A DNA stretch of 36,954 nt from CAYHOI01 sp964358175 (GTDB taxonomy: Bacteria; Margulisbacteria; Riflemargulisbacteria; GWF2-35-9), in assembly GCA_964358175.1 (NCBI GenBank), contig CAYHOI010000008.1:1-36954 (forward strand), read 5' to 3'. The position numbers and the translations under genes were made by a program. Under the pieces are notes generated by a model. It saw nothing but the letters and a program-made list of their open reading frames with translations. It had not been told where the DNA came from and did no database searches. Shown in pieces: positions 1 through 6,331 of the stretch; position 1 is the first letter of the stretch; the number at the start of each line of letters is the position of its first letter.

Positions 1-1
1 G

Positions 2-64
2 GAGAGAGGTGGCCAACAGGCCGGAGAGAGGCGGAATTTAGATGCGCTCGCCCTGAAGGAGTGA
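2..64 (+). CDS. possible 3' end of an upstream gene (partial)
   Basis: The second reading frame is open from the window edge to a TGA at 62-64 and reads as plausible polar protein, ending in NLDALALKE. Another frame is also open to a TAA at 73-75, so the choice of frame is uncertain. The product cannot be identified from about 20 residues. If real, it would be the end of the gene preceding the ABC transporter operon, with the stem-loop at 84-143 lying just behind it. Confidence 0.25.
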   Translation, partial: ERGGQQAGERRNLDALALKE

Positions 65-83
65 TGCAATTCTAATGCTCTAT

Positions 84-143
84 GGGCGACAATAACCTGC
101 ATTCAAATTAGGATGGAATGTGCCCCAAACAGGTTATTGCCCC
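84..143 (+). other. long stem-loop upstream of the ABC exporter operon
   Basis: CAATAACCTG at 90-99 pairs perfectly with CAGGTTATTG at 130-139. GGGC at 84-87 can extend the stem with GCCC around 139-142, and an inner CATTC/GAATG stem lies at 100-104 and 116-120. No run of T follows, so it is not a textbook intrinsic terminator. TCGCCC at 48-53 can pair with GGGCGA at 84-89, which would compete with the base of this stem. The role is unknown: a weak terminator or a leader element are both possible. Confidence 0.45.
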
Positions 144-164
144 TCCTTCTGATTGCGTTATAAT
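137..164 (+). promoter_or_regulatory. candidate sigma-70-type promoter for the exporter-glutathione-fibre operon
   Basis: TTGCCC at 137-142, a 16-base spacer and a perfect TATAAT at 159-164. The ATG at 174 lies only nine bases after the -10 box, so transcripts would begin at or within a few bases of the start codon (leaderless). No clear Shine-Dalgarno sequence precedes that ATG, which agrees with this arrangement. Experimental mapping is lacking. Confidence 0.45.
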
Positions 165-173
165 GGACTTGAA

Positions 174-929
174 ATGACCGACGCGATTTCAATTCAAAAT
201 ATCTCCAAGACTTATCGGCACAAGAAGGCAGGGGAGGTTCATGCGCTCAACGATGTCAGCCTGACGATTCCCTCAGGTTCTTTTTTTGGACTTATTGGCC
301 CCAATGGGGCAGGTAAATCCACTCTAATTAAGATCATGACCGGTCTGTGTAAACCAGATGCTGGAACGATTACCGTCGGAGGATATGACGTGATTCGCGA
401 TTATCAGGCGACTCGCCAAATGATCGGGGTCTCTCTTCAAGAGCATGCCTTTGACCCCTTTTTGTTCGTTGAGGAGGAGCTCTACATCACGGGGGGATAT
501 TATGGTCAAACGAAGAAAGTTTTGAAGGAGCGAGTGCCAAGACTTTTACGTCAATTCAACCTAGAAGAAAAACGTGGAACTTATACAGACAAGCTTTCTG
601 GAGGGATGAAACGTCGGCTGGCGATCGCCAAAACCTTGATTCATGAACCCAAAATTTTGATTCTGGACGAACCGACTGCCGGCCTGGACGTTGCATTGCG
701 ACATGAACTCTGGGAAATCCTGGAGGAACTCAATCGGCGAGGGACGACGATTCTGCTCACCACGCATTACTTGGAAGAAGTAGAGCATTTATGTAACCAA
801 ATCGCCATTATGAACGCTGGGAAGATCATCTACGTGAACGTGAATGAGAAAAAAGGGTTATCTGAACACTCGAAACTGGAGCAACTATTTATGGAGCTGG
901 TAAAAAATGATCAATCCAATCAGGTTTAA
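174..929 (+). CDS. ABC transporter ATP-binding protein (ABC-2 exporter, YadG/CcmA-like)
   Basis: ATPase subunit that powers the membrane permease encoded next to it. Seen: Walker A GPNGAGKST near residues 42-50, the signature LSGGMKRRL in the middle, Walker B LILDEPTAGLD, and the H-loop in LLTTHYLEE. The length (251 residues) is typical of stand-alone ABC-2 exporter ATPases of the YadG, NodI and CcmA type. An upstream TTG at 153 could also begin the frame, but it lies before the -10 box. The ATG at 174 gives the usual N-terminus (MTDAISIQN) and is preferred. The gene overlaps the permease gene by 23 bases, so the two are translationally coupled. The substrate is unknown; the location beside glutathione genes and surface genes suggests export of an envelope component or small molecule. 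Confidence 0.9.
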   Translation: MTDAISIQNISKTYRHKKAGEVHALNDVSLTIPSGSFFGLIGPNGAGKSTLIKIMTGLCKPDAGTITVGGYDVIRDYQATRQMIGVSLQEHAFDPFLFVEEELYITGGYYGQTKKVLKERVPRLLRQFNLEEKRGTYTDKLSGGMKRRLAIAKTLIHEPKILILDEPTAGLDVALRHELWEILEELNRRGTTILLTTHYLEEVEHLCNQIAIMNAGKIIYVNVNEKKGLSEHSKLEQLFMELVKNDQSNQV

Positions 930-1671
930 GACCCTAATCTACCGAGAGATTATTCGATTCATCAAGGTGATTAATCAGACCATTCTCTCGCCGGCACTGT
1001 CCAGCTTCCTTTATCTGGCTGTTTTCGGGGTAATTCTGGGAGGGCAAGTGTCCCATGTTTCCTCCCTCTCGTACATACAGTTTATGATCCCAGGTATCCT
1101 GATTATGGAGGTGATCATGTCATCCTACTCCAATACCTCCTCCTCACTTTTTCTCTCACGATATTTGCATATGATCGAGCATCTGCTCATCACCCCCATC
1201 ACCTATACAGAATTTGTATTGGCTCATATATTTGGCGGAGTTTGCAGAGGGATTGTGATTGGCACTCTTATCTGGTGTATCAGCTTGCTTTTTTCGCCTT
1301 TTCGCTTGATACATCCCTTTGGTGCGATTTTTTTTATGGTAGGAATATCTATTGTTTTCGCTGGGGTGGGGATATTGGTGGCACTTTGGAGTGACGAATT
1401 CGAGGATCTCTCTGTCGTGACGACCTATCTCATCACACCGTTTACCTTTATGGGTGGAGTGTTTTACTCTATTCAGATGCTTCCAGATTTTCTACACCGG
1501 ATCACGCTTTTTAATCCGTTCTTTTATCTGATTGACGCTTTTCGCTGGTCTCTCACAGGATATTCGGAAGGAAATCTTCTCATCAGCGTAATCCTGACAA
1601 TCGGCCTAGCAGTTTTCTTCACCTCTGTTAATATTTATCTCTTTAAAAAAGGGTATAAACTCAAACAATGA
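907..1671 (+). CDS. ABC-2 type transporter permease (YadH/NodJ-like)
   Basis: Integral membrane partner of the preceding ATPase. The 254-residue protein has about six hydrophobic segments and the ABC-2 family pattern: a cytoplasmic N-terminus with a conserved R-E-I-I-R-F stretch, a central region with YIQFMIPGIL, and a C-terminal motif containing a P-F-F-Y-L-I-D-A-F-R-like sequence (residues about 200-215). GGAG at 894-897 lies nine bases before the ATG. Its stop overlaps the start of gshA (ATGA), so exporter and glutathione genes are probably co-translated. The substrate cannot be read from the sequence. Confidence 0.88.
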   Translation: MINPIRFKTLIYREIIRFIKVINQTILSPALSSFLYLAVFGVILGGQVSHVSSLSYIQFMIPGILIMEVIMSSYSNTSSSLFLSRYLHMIEHLLITPITYTEFVLAHIFGGVCRGIVIGTLIWCISLLFSPFRLIHPFGAIFFMVGISIVFAGVGILVALWSDEFEDLSVVTTYLITPFTFMGGVFYSIQMLPDFLHRITLFNPFFYLIDAFRWSLTGYSEGNLLISVILTIGLAVFFTSVNIYLFKKGYKLKQ

Positions 1672-2855
1672 CGCTTACACAGATAAAGAATAAAAGTCAA
1701 CTCTCAAAGAGACAAATTGAGATTTTGCAGGATTGGGTGACACAAAAATCAAAGGGGCTGACCTATAACATTTATGCCTCGCTTGATTTGAGAATATCGG
1801 ACTTCAAAACGGCGGTCGTGGATACGAACCTGTTCCCAGCGGGGTTTAATAATCTCTGTGACAAAATGTTGGAGCACTCTTCGCGGTGTTTTGGAGAATA
1901 CATTCGGCACTTTTTTCCAAGGGTTCGAACCCTCACGATTTACACAGAAGCCCATACACGAAATCTGTTCTATTTCAAAAATCTCCTTGCCCTGGGTCGA
2001 ATGGTTGAGACAGCCGGATTTATCTGTCTTTTTACCCATCCGCTCCTTGAGGGAGAGGTTGAGGGTTTAGCGTTTAGCCTTATGAATTTAAAGAAAGCGG
2101 ATCTTATTCTGAGCAACAACGATTTCTCAGAGGGATTCCCACAGCTTCTCAGGGCATTGGATATCCCTGTTATTCCTAGACAGCATTTGGCTTGGACACA
2201 GCGACGAAAAAGCAAGCATTTTGCCTTTACGAAAACCTTGGCAAGTGAACTTTCTGGGTCACTCGGGCTTGATCCGTGGTTTTTCTCTGCAGATTTTGAG
2301 GTTGAATCTCAGGTCGACCTTCGCGATCAGACCTCCATTGATCGACTCAAAGATAAAGCCAGTCGTTTACTCATGCGGATAAGGCAAAAATACAGCGAGT
2401 ACGGCATAGCTGACCTCCCAACGCTTTTTATCAAGGATGACGCGGGTACGTATGGTATGGGGATCATGACGATTCGGGATGCGAGCGAACTGGATGTGCT
2501 GAGCCGTAAAATGATCAATAAAATGAGTGTAGGTAAACAGCACCGGATTCAGTCTTTGCTTCTTCAGGAAGGAGTTCCCAGTAGACTTCTTCGCAACGGG
2601 GCACCTGCTGAGCCGGTAATTTACTGCTTGGGGAACCAAGTGGTGGGGGCATTCTTACGTGTAAATGCCAGCCGTGACCGGATGTCCAATTTGAACTCCA
2701 AAGGGATGGAGTTTTATCGGCTGTGCAGAGAAGAAATACATGATGAGCCTATGCCCGAGGAATGTATTGAGGATTGTCTCACCGATGGCCTAACCAGTGT
2801 TTCTGTGCAGGTAGCACTTCTGGCGTCTGCACTGGAGAATACATCCGCGCTATGA
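1668..2855 (+). CDS. gshA: glutamate--cysteine ligase, Acidithiobacillus-type GshA
   Basis: Predicted to join L-glutamate and L-cysteine with ATP, the first step of glutathione synthesis in the cytoplasm. The 395-residue protein is not the E. coli GshA fold length (about 518). It resembles the smaller family first shown in Thiobacillus ferrooxidans: N-terminal VDTNLFPAGFNNLC, a central YTEAHTRN, and a C-terminal ATP-grasp-like segment with FIKDDAGTYGMGIM and VVGAFLRVNASRD. The next gene is a glutathione synthetase starting inside its stop codon, which supports the assignment strongly. Start: ATG overlapping the permease stop. Confidence 0.85.
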   Translation: MTLTQIKNKSQLSKRQIEILQDWVTQKSKGLTYNIYASLDLRISDFKTAVVDTNLFPAGFNNLCDKMLEHSSRCFGEYIRHFFPRVRTLTIYTEAHTRNLFYFKNLLALGRMVETAGFICLFTHPLLEGEVEGLAFSLMNLKKADLILSNNDFSEGFPQLLRALDIPVIPRQHLAWTQRRKSKHFAFTKTLASELSGSLGLDPWFFSADFEVESQVDLRDQTSIDRLKDKASRLLMRIRQKYSEYGIADLPTLFIKDDAGTYGMGIMTIRDASELDVLSRKMINKMSVGKQHRIQSLLLQEGVPSRLLRNGAPAEPVIYCLGNQVVGAFLRVNASRDRMSNLNSKGMEFYRLCREEIHDEPMPEECIEDCLTDGLTSVSVQVALLASALENTSAL

Positions 2856-3805
2856 CGGACATCCTTTTCATTATCGAGAAGATAGCTACACATATTCAGG
2901 ACGACTATAGCGATGATTTGCTCATGGCCGAGCATCTTCGACGAGGACATCGGGTTCTCGCTGCTGAACCGGTAGACATTTCGCTACAGAACCTTGAACC
3001 AATGGTGTTTTGTCATGAGTACCACCGAAAAAAGAAGGTTCGATTCAAGTCTGTTGGTCTCCTATCCGCTAATGCCATGGACTTTATCTATTACCGTGCG
3101 ATGCCGCCTGTTGAGAAAGACGTTCTGCATGCGACGCAGATTCTGGATTTTTCTACGGCTCAATTTTGCAACGCTCCCTCTGCCATCCGAAACCTGAATG
3201 AAAAGCTGATGATTTACCACTTTCCAGACTTAACCCCTCCGACCTTGGTGACGAGTCATGCCAGCGACATCCTCAAATTTGCGCTCCAGCATGGCTGGCC
3301 TCTGGTGGTGAAGCCCTTGGACGGTTATCAAGCCCTAGGCGTTCAAAAGGTGATGAGTGCGCAGGGGCTTCCCGAGATGACGAGGCTCATGATGGTTCAA
3401 CCTTACCTTCAAGGCGTTGAATCCAAGGGGTCAAAGCGCGTTTTTATCTTAAGAGACTCTGCGCTTGATGCGATCACCTTTCTGCCCAAACCAGGAGATT
3501 TTCGATCAAACTATGGAGGTGTCTTTGCCCGAGAGGCCGCGACTCTGACCCAAAAAGAAGTGCAGGCCTGTATTCGAATCGCCTCTTTTTTGACGGGACA
3601 TGGAGTTCAGTTTTCAGCCCTTGACTTCATCGATGGGTACTTAATGGAGATCAATATTACTTGTCCTGGAGGTCTTCCAGTTTATTATGCACAGCACGGT
3701 ATCCGTTTAGAGGAGCGGATCGTCGAGACGTTGATGACCGGAGTTGGACAAATTCAATTTGCCATAAAAAGTCCTGCTTTGTATAATGCGTCTATCAAAC
3801 ATTAG
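2852..3805 (+). CDS. gshB: glutathione synthetase
   Basis: ATP-grasp ligase that adds glycine to gamma-glutamylcysteine. The start at 2852 overlaps the gshA stop as ATGA and gives 317 residues, close to E. coli GshB (316). The frame is open further upstream (ATG at 2774), but that would overlap gshA by about 80 bases and add a Cys-rich tail unlike the family. Seen: NEKLMIYHFPDLTPPTLVT, closely like the E. coli NEKLFTAWFSDLTPETLVT segment; VVKPLDGYQALGV (nucleotide binding); and the metal-binding C-terminus LDFIDGYLMEINITCPGG. The N-terminal domain (IIEKIATH) replaces the usual MDPI motif, so it is a divergent member. Confidence 0.87.
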   Translation: MTDILFIIEKIATHIQDDYSDDLLMAEHLRRGHRVLAAEPVDISLQNLEPMVFCHEYHRKKKVRFKSVGLLSANAMDFIYYRAMPPVEKDVLHATQILDFSTAQFCNAPSAIRNLNEKLMIYHFPDLTPPTLVTSHASDILKFALQHGWPLVVKPLDGYQALGVQKVMSAQGLPEMTRLMMVQPYLQGVESKGSKRVFILRDSALDAITFLPKPGDFRSNYGGVFAREAATLTQKEVQACIRIASFLTGHGVQFSALDFIDGYLMEINITCPGGLPVYYAQHGIRLEERIVETLMTGVGQIQFAIKSPALYNASIKH

Positions 3806-3815
3806 ACGGAGGCTC

Positions 3816-4493
3816 ATGATGTGGTACAAAGGAATGATGATGATGGTGGTTGTGGCGGGGTTGTTGTTCGCTGAGGAGGCAAAGCCTTGGGCGGGTGATG
3901 TCGACAATTTTGAGAAGGGAAACATTACGGAGGCTCCTGCCTGGTGGACCTTCGGAAATAGCGGGCAGTACCCGGTTGAGACGGCAGAATGGGCTAAAGA
4001 CCCGCTTTATAAATTTTTAGGCAAGTATGCACTGAAAGTGACGGGTGAAGCGGTTGATTGGTATGTTGGTGGGATGGGCAAGTATCTTGGCTTCGATGCC
4101 AGTACTTATAATTATCTTAAGATATATGTTGCTGGAAGCGGTTCAGATAGCGGTAAATTGACCCTTCAGCTCTATGATGATGACAATGGGAATTTTGTTT
4201 TGGAGCAGGATGCGGCAAATAATTATGAGCCCATACAAGATGACCGTTTTGAATATTCGATGCCCGTGAACTGGAGGGGATGGAAGTCCTTTCTCATTCC
4301 AATTTCATCCTTTAAGGATACGAATCCAAAGGTGGGAGACAATGTCTTGAATCCAGATCATAAAAAAGGATCAGGTGGACTTCTGCATTTCCAACTGATT
4401 TTCCTATCAAACACCAAGACTGGGGCGATTGATATCGCCGTTGATAATATCAAATTTGTTTCAATGAAGGGAAAGGCAGGGGCCGTTCAATGA
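3816..4493 (+). CDS. exported carbohydrate-binding-like beta-sandwich protein
   Basis: Secreted protein of about 225 residues. A signal peptide (MMWYKGMMMMVVVAGLLFA, cut before EEAKPW) is followed by one galactose-binding-type domain of the CBM11/CIA30 kind. It begins VDNFEKGN, has YLKIYVAGSG, WRGWKSFLIPISSF and ends DIAVDNIKFV, a pattern common to that jelly-roll fold. GGAGG at 3808-3812 points to the ATG at 3816 or 3819 rather than an earlier in-frame ATG at 3786 inside gshB. It is the first of five exported proteins in the fibre-like block and overlaps the next gene by four bases. Whether it binds glycan, sits at a fibre tip or is a matrix protein is not known. Confidence 0.7.
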   Translation: MMWYKGMMMMVVVAGLLFAEEAKPWAGDVDNFEKGNITEAPAWWTFGNSGQYPVETAEWAKDPLYKFLGKYALKVTGEAVDWYVGGMGKYLGFDASTYNYLKIYVAGSGSDSGKLTLQLYDDDNGNFVLEQDAANNYEPIQDDRFEYSMPVNWRGWKSFLIPISSFKDTNPKVGDNVLNPDHKKGSGGLLHFQLIFLSNTKTGAIDIAVDNIKFVSMKGKAGAVQ

Positions 4494-5038
4494 CCACTCT
4501 AGGGCATGCGATTTTTCGAAGGGGGGCATTCGTGCTCTTCGCTGTTTTTTTACCTCTGGTTAGCTTAGCATTCTCTGCAACACAGCCTGCCAGTCTTCAG
4601 GTCATGGTGAGTGTTAAGAGTATATTTGAACTGACGGTTGATCGTAATCTGATTGACTTTAAAACGATGTTGCCTGGAGAGAGCAAAAGAGATATGCCAG
4701 ATAATGAGGGTGTCAAGGTTTCGGTAAAGAGCAATAACGGGCGACCATGGTATCTCAAAATTGGGGATCTTTATGAACTTTCAAATGGGACAGATTCTAT
4801 TTCCAATACAAACTTTACTTGGAATGGGTCACCCTCTCGAACTGCAACGGGGACTTGGTATGGCAAGGGCGACAATGCCTTATCCCTCACACCCGAGATG
4901 GCCTATTCCAGCCATTCCAGTGAGTATAATAACTATCCCGCCGGAACAGACCTATTTTTTAGGTTTGGGCTAAAAGTTCCTGCGAAGCAGAATAGCGGGA
5001 TTTACCGGTCGATCGTAGCCTTTACCCTGACGGAATAG
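4490..5038 (+). CDS. exported pilin-like beta-sandwich protein 1
   Basis: 182 residues with an N-terminal signal peptide ending in SLAFSA. The mature part has a hydrophobic alternating N-terminal strand (SLQVMVSVKS), an IDFKTMLPGES segment, KVSVKSNNGRPWYLKI, and the C-terminal strand SGIYRSIVAFTLTE. This layout, a short Ig-like sandwich with a v-x-F-x-x-(i/l)-x-PG motif and a final (A/S)GxYxSxVxxTLT strand, is that of secreted pilin or DUF4402/spore-coat-U-like subunits. The next gene shares the same landmarks. It starts as ATGA on the previous stop. The hydrophobic N-terminal strand could serve as a donor strand in subunit polymerisation; this is inference. Confidence 0.6.
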   Translation: MTTLGHAIFRRGAFVLFAVFLPLVSLAFSATQPASLQVMVSVKSIFELTVDRNLIDFKTMLPGESKRDMPDNEGVKVSVKSNNGRPWYLKIGDLYELSNGTDSISNTNFTWNGSPSRTATGTWYGKGDNALSLTPEMAYSSHSSEYNNYPAGTDLFFRFGLKVPAKQNSGIYRSIVAFTLTE

Positions 5039-5048
5039 GGCTGAAACG

Positions 5049-5540
5049 ATGAAAAAGGGCTTGTTTGTTTTCCTTCTACTCGGGACTTCCTACCTTTTTG
5101 GACTAGGGATGAGCGTTACCGAAAATGGGTTTGTGTTTCTAGGGAACATTGCACCCGGAGGTAGTGAGTACGATGCAGGATTTGACTACGGAAAAAATAC
5201 AATTGTTACGCTCAATGTGAATCCCGCGAGTCCTTTTTCCTTGGATATTCAAGCAGATGGTTTCCATGGCCCAGCTTCTTTGTCGCTAACAACGCTCAGT
5301 TGGCAGTTGTGCTACGCGCATGCCGGAACGACTACTTCGCCTTGGATTAGGACTTTGGTTTCTTCTTATCGAACACAAGCCTTCAATGACAATGGGATTG
5401 CTGATCGGATCTTTGACTATTCACCGATAGGTGGAGATTCTGGTTCGTTTCAATTTAACTTTTTATGGCATATAGCATTGCCTAGGACTCAAACCGCTGG
5501 AAATTATTTTACGTCTGTTCGATTGACGCTGACACAATGA
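5049..5540 (+). CDS. exported pilin-like beta-sandwich protein 2
   Basis: 163 residues with a clear signal peptide (MKKGLFVFLLLGTSYLFG). It shares with the preceding protein the FLGNIAPGG motif near the N-terminus, a following VTLNVNPASPFSLDI segment (compare VSVKSNNGRPWYLKI), and the last strand AGNYFTSVRLTLTQ. The two are probably diverged paralogues with an immunoglobulin-like fold. One free Cys is visible (WQLCYAH). It follows 10 bases after its paralogue and precedes the chaperone-like gene, as structural subunits do in chaperone/usher loci. The family assignment is by pattern only. Confidence 0.58.
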   Translation: MKKGLFVFLLLGTSYLFGLGMSVTENGFVFLGNIAPGGSEYDAGFDYGKNTIVTLNVNPASPFSLDIQADGFHGPASLSLTTLSWQLCYAHAGTTTSPWIRTLVSSYRTQAFNDNGIADRIFDYSPIGGDSGSFQFNFLWHIALPRTQTAGNYFTSVRLTLTQ

Positions 5541-5557
5541 GGAGTAAGGAGTAACGA

Positions 5558-6331
5558 ATGAATAAGATTTTGAGCGTAATACCTGTTCTTTTGCTTACCA
5601 TGAGTATGGCCTTTCAAGTCAATCTTGAACCTTCCCGAATAGATGTTGCCCTGAAAGCAGGGGCAACTGTTCGCAAGACTTTGACGTTAAGCAATACAGA
5701 CAAAGATCCGGTTCAAGTGAAGGTCTATTTGAATGATTGGACTGTAAAGAAAAATCAAAAAGTGTTTTTGGAACCAGGGACAACGGCCTATTCTCTTGTC
5801 AGTGCTGTTCGTCTTTTCCCGTCTTCTTTTGTGTTGAAAGGAGGGGAGAGCAAAGAGGTAGCGATGACGATGACCTCTACGGGTGTTGAGACAGGCGGGC
5901 AGTACGGCGTTGTTTTTTTTGAAACACAACCCATCTCAAAAACAAAAGGATCAGGCGTGATGATGGGTGGCCGAATTGGATGTCTGGTAGGCAAAGAAAT
6001 AGAGGGAACCCAGAAAAAGGTTTACCAGCTAACGGGCTATAAGTCATCCTTGTCAGCCAAGAAAGTTGGTTTTGAGTTTACATTAAGTAGCGGGAGCAAT
6101 ATTCTGCTCCACCCGATAGGAACTCTTGTCATATTTGATAATGAGGCGGGCAATGTGGTGTACAAGGAGACGCTATCGGATATTACAGTGTTCCCAGGGG
6201 ACAGCACCACTTACAAGAAAGAGTTGATCCTTCCCACACCTCTGAAAAGTTCAAAGGGGGTAAGCGTACTTTTAACATTGGATTTTGGTGGAGATGAGCT
6301 GGTCATGAAGGAGTTAAAGTCGATCGAATGA
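5558..6331 (+). CDS. periplasmic PapD-like fimbrial chaperone family protein
   Basis: 257 residues: a signal peptide (to about MSMAFQ), then two Ig-like domains. Domain 1 has the chaperone pattern LEPSRIDVALKAG, TLTLSNTDKDPVQVKV, LFPSSFVLKGGESKEVAM and QYGVVFFETQP. Domain 2 begins near KVYQLTGY and ends with LDFGGDELV. This is the layout of archaic/alternative pilus chaperones and related secreted Ig-domain proteins. AAGGAG seven bases before the ATG is a strong ribosome binding site. It overlaps the barrel gene by four bases. Expected role: hold the two pilin-like subunits in the periplasm and deliver them to the outer-membrane protein. The canonical Arg/Lys cleft residues cannot be placed with certainty. 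Confidence 0.65.
   Translation: MNKILSVIPVLLLTMSMAFQVNLEPSRIDVALKAGATVRKTLTLSNTDKDPVQVKVYLNDWTVKKNQKVFLEPGTTAYSLVSAVRLFPSSFVLKGGESKEVAMTMTSTGVETGGQYGVVFFETQPISKTKGSGVMMGGRIGCLVGKEIEGTQKKVYQLTGYKSSLSAKKVGFEFTLSSGSNILLHPIGTLVIFDNEAGNVVYKETLSDITVFPGDSTTYKKELILPTPLKSSKGVSVLLTLDFGGDELVMKELKSIE

Noticed and set aside
1..143. SAM-I, THF or glycine riboswitch suggested by the GGAGAG-type start
   Set aside because: The GGAGAG strings recall those leaders, but none of the other conserved blocks is present and a promoter-like TATAAT follows the structure.
3786..3815. earlier ATG of the CBM-like protein
   Set aside because: It lies inside gshB, lacks a ribosome binding site and would put basic residues before the signal peptide; GGAGG points to 3816/3819.
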